Shown here one piece after another: positions 1-11,432 of a DNA stretch of 64,000 bases (the first letter of the stretch is position 1; each line of letters starts with the position of its first letter). The DNA is from Clarireedia homoeocarpa (taxonomy: Eukaryota; Ascomycota; Leotiomycetes; Helotiales; Rutstroemiaceae). The DNA lies in contig LNKV01000054.1 of assembly GCA_001465935.1 (NCBI GenBank), forward strand, positions 1 through 64,000, read 5' to 3'. Under the pieces are notes generated by a model. It did not search any database, was not told where the DNA came from, and saw only the letters and a program-made list of their open reading frames with translations. The position numbers were made by a program, and so were the translations under genes.

Positions 1-380
1 GGGGGTTTGAGGAATTGCTATGATGAATATGGTTAGGAAAAGAAAAGAGCTTCAATCGATGAGGGAGATTGAGGTGAGGTGTATTATAATTATCCGAGCA
101 GTCCAATAGCAAGGTAGAAATGTATGATCAATGATAGCTTTGACAATACTACTTGAGGACTTTTGCCTGTCCTATATGCATATCATTGGTTTACTGGGCA
201 CAGGCACAGAGGACTCAAAGTGCTGTATCTTCCTACCTTTTTATTATCGAAACAACTCCTCCCGATCTCTCTCTCCCCTCCCCAAATCCCCAACGCAAAA
301 TACCCCGCAAATACCCGACCCCTCCTGTATCCCCCCACGTCGCTGATTCACTCCATCACAGCGCCACGCAATCCTCGTGA

Positions 381-381
381 C

Positions 382-412
<31 letters not shown>
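381..412 (+). repeat. (TTTC)n microsatellite
   Basis: This is a tetranucleotide run inside the left arm, in the flank downstream of the reductase. The mirror position (about 3813-3845) has a shorter, interrupted (GAAA)n tract. Confidence 0.9.
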
Positions 413-1012
413 TTTCGCTATGGACTGTCCGTCTGTCTATAAAAGATCTTGTCCCATCATGAAGTTTGAAAGATTGCAGTTTCCAGACGGTATTAAAAGC
501 AATCATGGGGGTTGGGTTGGGAGTGTTGGATGGTGATGGGGTTTAGTTTCTGATAGTTGGTACAGTAAGATGGGGGTGGTACAGTACTGTACAACGGGGT
601 TTGTATTGTAGGAATTGAGGGATTTTTGTTGTATGTGTTTTTGTCGTGAGAATTTGTAATTTAATGGAAGTTAACAGTGACAGAGAATGAGGGAGTGAAT
701 GACAAGTGGTGGATGGATGCTTCGTGGGAGATGACAGCAAGAACGGATTCGGGGCTAGAAAAAACGCAACAGAACATTTACGAATGGCAACGTAAATAAA
801 TAGAGCAGTGAATGAATATCACCGTTATACAGTCAACGCGCTGGTCAATTTCCTATATCACATGATTTTCTCGTTGCCTTTGGCGTCATGACAACAAGAC
901 TGTCGACCGACAAGCATCAAGACATTCTGCATAATTACGTACTGTCGCGGCGACGACCCTCTATTTCCCAGAACTCCCAAACCCTTAAGCTATTCCTATC
1001 ATTAAACATCAT

Positions 1013-2110
1013 CTAAAACTTAAAAATCCTCTCCTTCTCCACTCCCAACTCCCCCAAAATTCCACCTCCCTTCCCTTTTCCTCCCGTCAACGCATCCTCC
1101 ATAGCCGGCGGTCCACAAACAAAGAACTTCGTATCCCGCTCCCCATCTTCCGCCATGACCTTCTTCAATAGCTCTTTAGTAATGCGTCCCTTGTGGTACG
1201 GGGTTGCTGGACTTGGATTAGTGACCGTGTAAAGGACTTTAAATCTGCCTGGGAATTCTTTCTCGTATTTGGAGAATTGTTCGCGGAAGAGAGCGTCCGC
1301 GTCGGTGTTGACGCCGAAGATTAAGGTGACTTTGGTGCGGTCGAGGGGGTTGCTTAGGATCCCGTGAAGGAGTTGGTAGAGTGGGGTTATTCCACTGGAA
1401 ACGTCAGTAATGGGTTCTTCACCATAGGTCAATTAGTCGAATCCCGAGAGGATTCGGTACTTGATTGCTCCGCTTGGGTTTCTTCTCTGTCCACCAGAAA
1501 AGGGGGATGTGGTTAGCCGGATTTCGGGTTTGGATGTACTTACGCTCCACCCGCCAACAAGGTAACATGCGACCTCTCATTAGCCTTCCAATTATAACTC
1601 TTTAAGGCAGCCAGGAAAGTCAAGGAATCGCCGGGTCGAAGAGAGTGAATATGTGTGCTTGCTTTGCCATTTGGATATTCTTTAATCACTAAATCGAGAT
1701 AGCCCGGTTCGTCTAAGTATGCGTCAGCCGAATTGCGTCCAACTAAAAATCCTGGGGGTTCGGGGAGGGGGGGGTCAGACTTACTCAGATCACTTACTGG
1801 CGTATATGGTCGAATGACAGGGAAGAATTTTCTTTTGGCCGGGAAAAAGTCAGAACGGCGCTGTTGGAAATTCTCGTCGTCAGTAAATGGCCATTTCTGA
1901 ATAAATGGATAGACGGATGGATTGGTGGGAGAAAACATACAAGTATAAGTTAGACCGCTCACAGAATTTTCGGTTGGTAGGCAAACCGAAACCTCTTAGT
2001 TCGTGTTTAAGTTCAACGCTGTCGAGTTTAATTGATTCGATGCAGGTCACTCGAATACCTTTGGAGGGGATTGTTTGGGTGTTGTAGGTGAAGACGAGTT
2101 GATTCTCCTC
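1013..2110 (-). CDS. MCR1: NADH-cytochrome b5 reductase, MCR1 type, 5'-truncated, left copy
   Basis: The family transfers electrons from NADH through FAD to cytochrome b5. MCR1 forms sit in mitochondria and end in a KF tail, as here (IFKF, stop at 1013-1015). Readable exons are 1013-1394, 1544-1712 and one starting at 1785, with GTAAGT donors. The sequence shows the FAD motif RPYTPVSD, the segment YPNGKASTHIHSLRPGDSLTF, the nucleotide-binding LLAGGA joined to GITPLYQL, and FVCGPPAMEDAL. Towards the centre of the inverted repeat the frame breaks: a four-base excess near 1970 and a one-base loss in a T run near 1845 would explain it. Both breaks are shared by the right arm. The N-terminal targeting and membrane segment is missing. 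The family is secure; the state of the gene is not. It may be truncated by the assembly rather than in the genome. Confidence 0.65.
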
Positions 2111-2174
2111 CCCCCCTTCTCCCCCTTCCTTCTCCTCATTTTTTTTTTTTCCTTTCTCTTTTGTTGTTGGGGTT
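2111..2174. other. Spacer at the centre of the inverted repeat
   Basis: This unpaired spacer of about 64 bp separates the two arms. On the plus strand it is almost pure pyrimidine, with C runs, then CT-rich sequence, then a T run, and it ends in a short GT-rich stretch. The reductase reading frame is interrupted here in both arms: neither arm carries the N-terminal part of the gene. Confidence 0.9.
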
Positions 2175-4200
2175 GAGGAGAATCAACTCGTCTTCACCTA
2201 CAACACCCAAACAATCCCCTCCAAAGGTATTGGAGTGACCTGCATCAAATCACTTAAACTCGACAGCGTTGAACTTAAACACGAACTAAGAGGTTTCGGT
2301 TTGCCTACCAACCGAAAATTCTGTGAGCGGTTTAACTTATACTTGTATGTTTTCTCCCACCAATCCATCCGTCTATCCAATTATTCAGAAATGGCCATTT
2401 ACTGACGACGAGAATTTCCAACAGCGCCGTTCTGACTTTTTCCCGGCCAAAAGAAAATTCTTCCCTGTCATTCGACCATATACGCCAGTAAGTGATCTGA
2501 GTAAGTCTGACCCCCCCCTCCCGGACCCCCCAGGATTTTTTAGTTGACGCAAATTCGGCTGAGCATACTTAACGAACCGGGATCTCGATTTAGTGATTAA
2601 AGAATATCCAAATGCAAAGCAAGCACACATATTCACTCTCTTCGACCCGGCGATTCCTTGACTTTCCTGGCGCTTAAAGAGTTATAATTGGAAGGATAAT
2701 GAGAGTCGCATGTTACCTTTGTTGGCGGGTGGGGCGTAAGTACATCCAAAACCCGAAATCCGGCTAACCACATCCCCCTTTTCTGTGGACAGAGAAAAAC
2801 CCAGCGGACAATCAAGTACCGAACCTCTCGGATTCGACTAATTGACCTATGTGAAAACCCATTACTGACGTTTTTCAGTGAATAACCCCACTCTCAACTC
2901 CTTCACGGGACCTAAGCAACCCCCTCGACCGCACCAAATACCTTAATCTTCGGCGTCAACACCGACGCGGACGCCTCTTCCGCGAACAAATTTCCCAAAT
3001 ACGAGAAAGATTCCCAGGCAGATTTAAAGTCCTTTACACGGTACTAATCCAAGTCCAGCAACCCCGTACCAAAGGGACGCATTACTAAAGACTATTGAAA
3101 AGGTCATGCGGAAGATGGGGAGCGGGATACGAAGTTTCTTTGTTTGTGGACCGCCGGCTATGGAGGATGCGTTGACGGGAGGAAAAGGAAGGAGGTGGAA
3201 TTTGGGGATTGGGGTGAGAAGGAGAGATTTTTAAGTTTTAGATGATGTTTAATGATAGAATAGCTTAAGGGTTGGGGAGTTCTGGAAATGAGGTTCGTCG
3301 CCGCGACAGTACGTAATTATGCAGAATGTCTTGATGCTTGTCGGTCGAAGTCTTGTTGTCATGACGCCAAAGGCAACGAGAAAATCATGTGATATAGAAA
3401 TGACCGCGCGTTGACTGTATAACGGTGGAATTCATTCACTGCTCTATTTATTTACGTTGCCATCTAAATGTTCTGTTGCGTTTTTCTAGCCCGAATCCTT
3501 CTTGCTGTCATCTCCCACGAAGCTCCATCCAACCACTTGTCATTCACTCCCTCATTCTCTGTCACTGTTAACTTCCATTAATTACAAATCTCACGACAAA
3601 AACACATACAACAAAAATCCCTCAATTCCTAAATACAACCCCGTGTACATACTGTACCACCCCCATCTTACTGTACCAACTTCAGAAACTAAACCCCATC
3701 ACCATCCAACACCCCAAACCAACCCCCATGATGCTTTTAATACCGTCTGGAAACTGCAATCTTTCCAAACTCATGATGGGCAAGATCTTTTAAAAGACGG
3801 ACAGTCCATAGCGAAAGAAGAAAGAAAGAAAAGGAAGAAAGAAAGAAGTCACGAGGATTGCGTGGCGCTGTGATGAGTGAACAGCGACGTGGGGATACAG
3901 GAGGGGTCGGGTATTTGCGGTATTTTGCGTTGGGATTTGGGAGGAGAGAGAGATCGGGAGAGTGTTCGAAATAAAAGGTAGAAGTCAGCACTTTGATCCT
4001 CTGTGCCTGTGCCCAGTAAACCAATGATATGCATTATAGGACGCAAAGTCCTCAAGTAGTATTGTCAAAGCTATATTGATCATACATTTCTACCTTGCTA
4101 TTGACTGCTCGGATAATTATAATACCTCACCTCAATCTCCTCATCGATTGAAGCTCTTTTCTTTCCTAACCATATTCATCATAGCATTCCTCAACCCCCC
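2175..4200. repeat. Right arm of a large inverted repeat, indel-rich
   Basis: This is the inverted copy of 1-2110. Across the last reductase exon (about 390 aligned bases) I count roughly twenty short indels and almost no plain substitutions. They lie often, though not only, in homopolymers or at dinucleotides. The tetranucleotide tract equivalent to 381-412 is also shorter and altered here (about 3813-3845). Homology stops being testable at 4200, because the mirror position is the window edge. Confidence 0.95.
2184..3241 (+). pseudogene. NADH-cytochrome b5 reductase, right copy, multiply frameshifted
   Basis: This is the mirror copy of the gene at 1013-2110, read on the plus strand and ending at the equivalent TAG (3239-3241). 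Fragments such as VSGLTYT, FFPVIRPYTPVSD and FVCGPPAMEDAL survive, but they lie in different frames. Changes relative to the left copy are mainly missing or extra single bases: for example, the intron donor and FAD-motif exon are followed by lost bases around 2540-2600, and several more fall between 2900 and 3230. It cannot encode the full enzyme as written. The indel-dominated pattern resembles uncorrected sequencing error more than neutral decay or RIP. Confidence 0.7.
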
Positions 4201-4266
4201 ATTTCTTTTCCCCTACCCTATGGAATAAAAACTCAATCCAGCTTCCAGATAATCCATAGCATACTC

Positions 4267-7209
4267 TTACCACTCCCAGCCTGCTTCTTCACAGCCTTCT
4301 CGAATCTTTGAAATAAGTCTTCCTAATCCACCGCGCTCCTCGCCTTCTCGCATTACCTTGTCTAGTTTCCATAACTTATATAACTTTTCTCGGCTAGGCA
4401 CTCTCTGTTTCTTTTCTTTCTTGGTGGAGATGGATGAGGACTCGGGTGTACTAGCGGTAGCGGTGGGCTCAACTTCCAAAGGCGATGGTTCAGGAAGCGA
4501 GATATTGGCGTTGGAGTTAGGTCGGAACTGTGGAAGAGTAGGATCTCTGTGAAGCGATAAATCAGGGCTAGATGGCGAAGGTGTTCGGTGTGGTGTTGAT
4601 CGAGATGATATTGCAGTCGCTGTTTGCTGAAACGTGCTTCCATTCTGAGAGCTACTATTGTTTATTGCGCCCTGCGCAGCCGTAGGCGACCGAGTTCCCG
4701 GAGAACTGGAAGCATAATATTCAGCTTGTTGCTCAGGGGCGAGGTATGTGTTCATGACAAACTCTTGGAAGTCTGCATCAACAGCATTTGCATCAGATAC
4801 AGCAGAGCGAGTATCAAGGCTGGGAGGTGATGGTGCCGAATCAGGAACAGGTGCAGTTTCTGCTGACTCACTTTCGTCGGGCTCTTCAACTGTGTAGCCG
4901 GCGGCATTGAGAAGTGTCTCCAACGGTCGTTCTCTGATCTCATCTACCTCGAGCTCAGGTATATCAGGCCATACAGGTTGGGTATTAGAAGGTCGCTCAG
5001 TAGTTGATATGCGAACCTTGATATGGTTGGGATTTTCTCTCTTTTCTTCCTCGGCTGCCTGAATATTGGCCCATCTCGTGAACTTTTCAGTAGTAAACAA
5101 ATGTCTATACTTATCCCGATCCGCTTTTGTCGCCGCGGCTTTGAGAGCTAGATCTTCTTTCTCCTTGAATAATGGATCGAGGAGCTCATTGAAGGCTTGT
5201 TGAGTAACTTGGTATAAAATCTCCTTGCCTGCATCCCGTTCTGCATCAGGTATCTCCATACCGCCCCAACGCTCAGGCACACTTCGTGAAGATGTAGAAG
5301 GATTTGAGCGAGTATCAAAGTCATCCATATCTTCGGCAAACCGTACTTTTGAAGATGATCGAGAGTGGTAGCTCGGTCGCTGCTGAGATTGAAATTTAGA
5401 GCTGTCTCCTGCTAGTCCATTCTGAGTCAAGATATCTTCCGCTTCATCCCAATCCTCTGGTGCTGTTGCTCCTTCCTCTTCGTCCGTATAGAATTGACGT
5501 CGCTTCCAACGGTCGTGGACCGCATTTTGAGCTTCGAGTCTCTGCTGGGCATGCGTAATCACAAAAGGGCGTAAGTTTCGAGGGAGATTGGACAGACGGA
5601 AACCTGGACCACACATCAATGCTACATCGGCGTCTGTAATATGGAGCTCGCGCTGGTATTGTGCCCAGCTTTCATCGCTATCACGATCAACTGGTTCATT
5701 GTCGTGATCATCATCCGAATGCCCTTCAGCCTGTCCATCTGGAAGAGGAACATGGTTCATCCTTTCATTGGTAATCCGTTCAATAAGATCGGACAGAGCA
5801 CTAAGGGAGACTGGAGGACTAATCTGTCCTTGCCAGTACCCACGCGAATTTCTTGTAAAGCCAAAGATATTTGGAGGTCCCGAAGACCTGTGTCCTAGGC
5901 CATGTCGAAGAATGTCTTCTCTATTACCCGTATCGTTACTACTTTCTCGCAAAACCCCTCTTCCGTCGTTGATTTCCAGTTCTCCATTACGAATACCTTT
6001 CCCTTCACCGGAGCGCGGATCGGGAGCCGAAGGGTATCTGCCTCCTTCTTGACCAAAAGCGCCGCTCAAAGGTTGTCGACTGTTCACGAGTACATGTGCG
6101 TCTGTACTCATCATCTGTTGATCATCCAGACCTTCCAGCATATCTCTATGCATCTGGCGATACAAAACGTAATAAGATCGGAACATACGCAAAAAATCTT
6201 TCCTGTCCACGTAGCCATCCTCATCAATATCATAGCCTTCGAAGATCTTTGTCCATTTATCCTTCTTTTTACGATATGCAAGACCATGTAGAAACTCTGA
6301 AAACCCGATGAGATCATCCTTATTTGTATCATAGAAGGCAAACATTCGGTCAAAAATAAGACTTGGGGTAGTGTTTCGATATCCACCGGAAGGTACAAGA
6401 CACCGCTCGAACGTCCTCCTGTCCATAGCCAGTTTGATGTCATCAGGGTCATCACGCCAATCCGTATTTGCCATAAAAGTCCATTGTTCCCAGTATGCTT
6501 CCAGCTCAGGTCGTTCAAATCCAGTTTCGCGTGAGAATTTCGCAATCATATCTTTCGATAACACCCGTGCATTGCGATCGGGATCTCCAGAATACCACAC
6601 GGGTTGGATCTGCCTCGGACCGAAAGATGGAGCTGGTATTCTGACTTTGTAGAAGATGTGCGTCTTTGTATGTAGTCCTTGTGCCTCACATCCTTCGCAG
6701 AGATCAAAATCTGCACAATTCGCGCATCTGTATCTGATTCCTCGAATCGGCACAACTCCACAAGAGTTGCAGCCACACCCTCGATGAACATACGCGTTTC
6801 TTCTGGTAGCATCCTCAGAAACCCGGAAGAGGAGTTGAACCACATTCTGACCGTTGCGCTGAACGTCCCCCGTGGGCGCTCTTCCTGGCAAGAGAAATTC
6901 ATCTTGGTCAACCACAGTTTCTCCATCTGTCAGTGGTCTGGCCACTATGTTTGCATCTTCGTCGATAGGTAGAGGGTTCGAAGGTGCAGAGGAATCTTCC
7001 GACGCTTGAACTGTTGACGAGCGTCGGTGTCGTCGATGGACAGCATTACTTCGGTGAAGGCTGCCACTGGAGACTCGGCTTGATGATTCGGCAGAATCTA
7101 TAGTGTTGAGATAGTAAATTCCATACGCGGCGACGCATGTCGTAAGGAGAAGAACTGCCCCTCGAGTCCTCGTTAGGGTACTCGAGGCTGCGGAGAAGGA
7201 CGTTGACAT
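4267..7209 (-). CDS. Membrane-anchored ZZ zinc finger and EF-hand protein
   Basis: This is a single-exon gene of 980 aa. I start it at the ATG at 7209 because a transmembrane segment follows directly (about residues 17-34, GAVLLLTTCVAAYGIYYL). A ZZ-type zinc finger spans about 140-190, with CGCNSC, CANC, CEGC and a closing H-T-K-T-H. Two EF-hands follow at about 294-305 (DTNKDDLIGFSE) and 327-338 (DIDEDGYVDRKD), both with good calcium ligands. The C-terminal half is long, acidic and Ser/Pro-rich, probably disordered, and ends in a short basic-acidic helix-like tail. ZZ fingers usually bind proteins or N-terminal degron-like peptides, so a calcium-responsive adaptor at a membrane is a reasonable inference, but no function is shown here. 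Its 5' end faces the 3' end of the kinesin gene. Confidence 0.85.
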   Translation of the reverse strand: MSTSFSAASSTLTRTRGAVLLLTTCVAAYGIYYLNTIDSAESSSRVSSGSLHRSNAVHRRHRRSSTVQASEDSSAPSNPLPIDEDANIVARPLTDGETVVDQDEFLLPGRAPTGDVQRNGQNVVQLLFRVSEDATRRNAYVHRGCGCNSCGVVPIRGIRYRCANCADFDLCEGCEAQGLHTKTHIFYKVRIPAPSFGPRQIQPVWYSGDPDRNARVLSKDMIAKFSRETGFERPELEAYWEQWTFMANTDWRDDPDDIKLAMDRRTFERCLVPSGGYRNTTPSLIFDRMFAFYDTNKDDLIGFSEFLHGLAYRKKKDKWTKIFEGYDIDEDGYVDRKDFLRMFRSYYVLYRQMHRDMLEGLDDQQMMSTDAHVLVNSRQPLSGAFGQEGGRYPSAPDPRSGEGKGIRNGELEINDGRGVLRESSNDTGNREDILRHGLGHRSSGPPNIFGFTRNSRGYWQGQISPPVSLSALSDLIERITNERMNHVPLPDGQAEGHSDDDHDNEPVDRDSDESWAQYQRELHITDADVALMCGPGFRLSNLPRNLRPFVITHAQQRLEAQNAVHDRWKRRQFYTDEEEGATAPEDWDEAEDILTQNGLAGDSSKFQSQQRPSYHSRSSSKVRFAEDMDDFDTRSNPSTSSRSVPERWGGMEIPDAERDAGKEILYQVTQQAFNELLDPLFKEKEDLALKAAATKADRDKYRHLFTTEKFTRWANIQAAEEEKRENPNHIKVRISTTERPSNTQPVWPDIPELEVDEIRERPLETLLNAAGYTVEEPDESESAETAPVPDSAPSPPSLDTRSAVSDANAVDADFQEFVMNTYLAPEQQAEYYASSSPGTRSPTAAQGAINNSSSQNGSTFQQTATAISSRSTPHRTPSPSSPDLSLHRDPTLPQFRPNSNANISLPEPSPLEVEPTATASTPESSSISTKKEKKQRVPSREKLYKLWKLDKVMREGEERGGLGRLISKIREGCEEAGWEW

Positions 7210-7775
7210 TGATAATTTGAAGTTAGTGAGTGAGTCGAGGATCGACTTCAAGTTACTGTCGCATTCCTGGTGGCAGAGCAATCATGCTTGCTGGTCGACA
7301 TAGCGATCCAGCGTCTTCCTCTTTGAATGGCTCTTATATTACGTACGACCTTGGGTTATTTGAAAACAGAAATGGTGAGGTCGCGTAGTTCAATGTTCCG
7401 CGAAATTCTACTCTGTCCTGTCAGATTTTATTTACACCTCAGCCTTATCTTATCTCCGATTGGGTCTCATCCACTACGGCGCGGTTTTGTTACTGTACTA
7501 GACTTCTGGCTCTTGAGCATGTACTCCAGAAGTAAAACTTATAGTCTAAGTCACAGCCATCAGATCTAGGGGAAGGAATTGCTTCAGTGTTTAAATTTAT
7601 TTCATTTGTGACCGCAGTCTTTGAAGCCCGGGGAATCTAAAAAACTACTAAGCACCAACGCCACCAAAGGGCCAGATAACCACACCATTTTGTTCCTAGA
7701 ACACCCATCAACTCCCAAAAGCCAATTATACAAAACAAACACACCCCGTAACCAAACCCTCACGTAGCCTGCTAT
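7210..7775. other. Intergenic region upstream of the ZZ/EF-hand gene
   Basis: This 566-bp stretch lies between the ZZ/EF-hand start (7209, minus) and the kinesin-5 stop (7776, minus). It must hold the 3' UTR of kinesin-5 and the promoter and 5' UTR of the ZZ gene. I see no convincing ORF or repeat in it. Confidence 0.6.
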
Positions 7776-10700
7776 CTAAGCACCATTTAATGACCCAGCT
7801 GTTCTCGGACTTCTTCTTCTACCTGTACTCTGGGCAAATACTCCCGGCGACGGTAACGCATTCTCTCTACCTTCCAGCGGGACCACGCTGGACTTCTTCG
7901 TTATTTTCGGCATTGGTAACCTGCCACTTGCTTGTTTCTTAAAAGGGGGAGGCATATCATCAAGATCAATGGATCCGACTGAGCCGTTTGAGACTTGGCT
8001 TTGGTTGAAGTTTTGGCTGTCTGTGTTCAGTGTGCCGGCGTTTATGTTGACATTGATCTCCCTAAGTCCTGTTGGTTTACTGTCTGTATCTGAAGATGGG
8101 ACACAAGCTACCTCATCTTCTTCGGATAGTTTAGAGTCATTGTAAACTCCTGGAAGAACGACTTTGCTCGGTGATTCCATAGTCTGAGGCCGACGAAGAG
8201 CCGCTAGGAGTGTTTCATGCGCTTCAGTCCGAGGCAAGTGCGTTGGATATTGATACTGGACCTTCTGAGGAGTCTCGCCTGTTGGCTGATACTCCTTTAA
8301 TATCGTTTTAGTGATGTTTGTACGGAGATCAGCTAAGGGCTGACGAAGATGATCATCTAGAGGAGCTAGGTTTTGTGCTAAGGATGCTGTCTTCGTGGAC
8401 ATCTCTTCACCAAGACCCTTTACACGCTCGTAGGTCGAAGTGAAGTGCGAGCCAACGTTATCATAAGAAGATTTGACTGTATCGGACAAGCTCTGAAGTG
8501 ACTTTGTATGGAGATCGTGATGCTGTGCGTTTTGTAATCTTGCACGAGTCACGAAGTCGTCCAGCGCTTGCATTTGAGTACTAATATCCTTCATTTGCTC
8601 ATCAACGATACGTACCGTCTCGTCGTGTACAGAGCGGGTAGTAACTTGGATTGTGGAGTTGTGTTTGTTGGCAGCCTAGATATCATTAGTCAAGTTATGG
8701 CACATTTTGTTAACGTAGGAAAACTTACTATCCAGTCATCCTTTAATTTGGTCTTCAAGGTCTCTCTGGACCTCAGCACTTCCTCTACAAGCTTTTCTTC
8801 ATTTTCATTCCAAATATCCATACCCTGGCCATATTGCTCTCTGGATGCTTCGAAAGACTCTTTGGAAGATAGGATCTCTTTTCGGACATTGCCGATCTTT
8901 TCGCTTAGCCGTTGATCTTGTTCCTTACCCTGAGCAGTAACTAATGATGTTATCTGCGCCAATAGGTTTTGGCGGTCTTCGGCAGCTTGCTGCCTCTCCT
9001 CTTGAAGGACGATATCAAGTTGCAGGTCCATTGCAACATTAGATTGCATTGCTGCTTCGGTAGCAGCATAGAGTTGTTGTCGAAGCTTATTCGCCTCGGC
9101 TTTCTGTGCATTGACGTGTTTTAGCAGCTCTTCGAACAAAGATTTGAAATCTTTCCCAAGTGAGCTATACGAGCTGTGTAGCTATAGTGAGGTCAGTGCA
9201 TTTGGACACAAAATAAAGCTACCGCAATACTAACCTGAGTATGAAATTCACTAAGTTCGCTGATGACTTCTGCAGAAATCCTTTCTGCTGCTACAGCTAG
9301 TCCTTGTAGGCCTTTGCCCACTCGGGTTTTGACATCTTCCCGGAGAGTTTTGATCTCCTCCAATACCGAATCCATCTCTTCTTTAGCAGACTTTGTCTGT
9401 TCCGAGACTTCATTCCCAGAAGTCTCAAATGCAGCAACATTGGCTTCGAGGAAAGCTTGTGTCGACGACAATTTCTCCAGCTCTTCATCCACAAATCCTT
9501 GCATCCTGGAAGATACCGCTGCCATGAGTTCCTGCTGCTGTATACGAAATTCCTCGACCCGCGATTCTACGAGATTGGTCACTTCGACGACTTGGGCTTG
9601 GGAAAGCCCCCACGTGTTTCGGTTCAATGATTGGAGTGCTGATTTTCGTCTGTTTTTGTCGTGTAGCCCACCAACATCCTGTACAGTCCGTCCCAAGGTG
9701 GATAACAGTTCTGTACCGACAACACTGAGTTGTTCTTCGGTATCCTGGTGAGCTTTCCGTAGTAAAGCTTCCTCTTCCAAGTTTCTTCGAGTATCGTCGA
9801 GTACCAGTTCTGTTTGTTCCAAAACACCTTTCGTTTCATCCAAGGTCAACTTCGTATTCTCATTCTCCTTCTTCAAAGTCATGAAATTTGAAGTCAAGGA
9901 ATACAATTCTTGGACCTTGTTGCGAAGGTTCGTCTCCATGGTTTCGATCTTAGCCGCTTGTTCTTCGCTCAAAATCCTTCTTGACTCGCTTTGGACGGTG
10001 ATTTCTTCGTAATTCTCGGACGTAAGGTATATTCCATTTCGTTGTCTGGTCGCGATGAGTTCGCTTTTCAGTTTCTCAATCTCGAAAGTGAATTCTTTGA
10101 GCAACGTCTTTTTGTTGACAGTTTGGTTGATTTGAGGTTTATTACGGATGTTTTTCGCTCGGAAAGCATAATCGAGAGTTGAGATCGTCTCCTCGAGGTT
10201 GCTCTTTGCTGGGGAAACCGTCGCGATAATACATGTTTTCGTACGACCACCCAACGAATCTTGCAAAAGACGTGTAAGCTTTGACTCTCTGTATGGGATA
10301 TGAATATCCCGGGAACTACGGTCAACAAGAGCGTTGATGACACGACCCAAAGTCAACAAACTCTTGTTGATTAGACCAGCCTCAGCAGCCCTCTTGTTTT
10401 CCGCACCACTGCGCTGGATATTTTCACTTCCTGCCAAATCAACAAGATTGAGCTTGCCAGCGCTAACATAGTCTTCGCCATCCTCCCCAGTTCTCTTAAT
10501 GTACACCGTAATCGTGAAAACTGTATGACTTCTACTACTGAGGTCATTGCACTTAGTCGCTGCGACCTGCCGCTTGAAACTTCCATCCTGGAGAATCTTG
10601 ACACCGTCTCTGGCACTTTTGATGAAAGTCTCCTCCATTCCCTGGACTATTGTGCTGGAGTTTCCTTTCTTGGTATTATCATCATAGATCTTTAACTTGG

Positions 10701-11432
10701 TATTGTCGTCGGGAGAGATCAGGTCACGAAGCTCCTCGTTGTAGAGTTCGATGAATGAGCATTTCACTGAGGATTCAGAGCCGTCGATTTCGAGCTTATT
10801 GAATAAAGCATGCAGGGTTCGAGGTATGATACCAGCAGCGTCCGAGAGCATCCCGAAATGATCGCTCATATCTCCTGACATGGTATAGGTCTTCCCAGTG
10901 CCAGTTTGGCCATATGCGAAAATGGTGCAATTATAACCCGCAAGCATCTCCCAAAATCAGCAAGCTCATTAGGAACAGGAAAAAGCATACATACCTCATC
11001 CAGAATTGGAGTCACAACATCGTCATATATCATGGCTTGATCAGCTGCTGATGAAAAGACCTTGTCGAAATGGTAGCTCTTGTTGCTCAACGCGCTGGGA
11101 CCCATAGAAAGATCAAGAGTTTTCCCCTTGACGCCTTCAGTCGATAACACAACACCACTGTTTTCTCTGACTTCTCGCTCATTCCGGCCTCTACATCGTA
11201 CCACCACATTGATATTCGTCTCCCCGCCTGCATCATGGTCGAATTCTCGTTCCTTTCGTTTTAGTCCACTAGCATTGGTCACGACTGATGCTACTGATCC
11301 TGTTGGCGAAACTGCACCAGATCTCGACGGAGGCATGACTGAACCCGCTCTGGAAGCCGAAGGTCGTGGTGGGGGACGCATGCTGTTGGTTCTTTTATTT
11401 GCAGCTACTGCTGCCCGAGGTATTCCTGCCAT
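7776..11432 (-). CDS. bimC: Kinesin-5 (BimC/Eg5/Cut7 family) mitotic motor
   Basis: Exons are 10995-11432, 9235-10947, 8729-9181 and 7776-8675 (introns 47, 53 and 53 bp, all GT-AG), giving 1167 aa. Kinesin-5 forms bipolar tetramers that slide antiparallel microtubules apart in the spindle. A Ser/Pro/Arg-rich head precedes the motor. The motor shows the P-loop GQTGTGKT (about 159-166), switch I NDLSSRSH (280-287) and switch II DLAGSE (316-321). A long coiled-coil stalk follows. Near 998-1013 a BimC box is visible (PTGETPQK followed by Y-x-Y-P), with the Thr that CDK1 phosphorylates in this family; this box separates kinesin-5 from other kinesins. Length agrees with the family. The first ATG at 11432 is followed directly by the basic head. 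It shares an intergenic region with the divergent PHAF1-like gene. Confidence 0.95.

Larger units (their letters stand above)
1..2110. repeat. Left arm of a large inverted repeat
   Basis: This arm is the reverse complement of 2175-4200. The first bases of the window match the reverse complement of the bases ending at 4200, and the innermost bases (2101-2110) match 2175-2184. Homology runs to the window edge, so the true outer limit of the arm is not visible. The arm holds a minus-strand NADH-cytochrome b5 reductase 3' part, a (TTTC)n tract at about 381-412, and its downstream flank. It differs from the other arm almost only by 1-4 nt indels, and this arm keeps the longer open frames. Confidence 0.95.
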
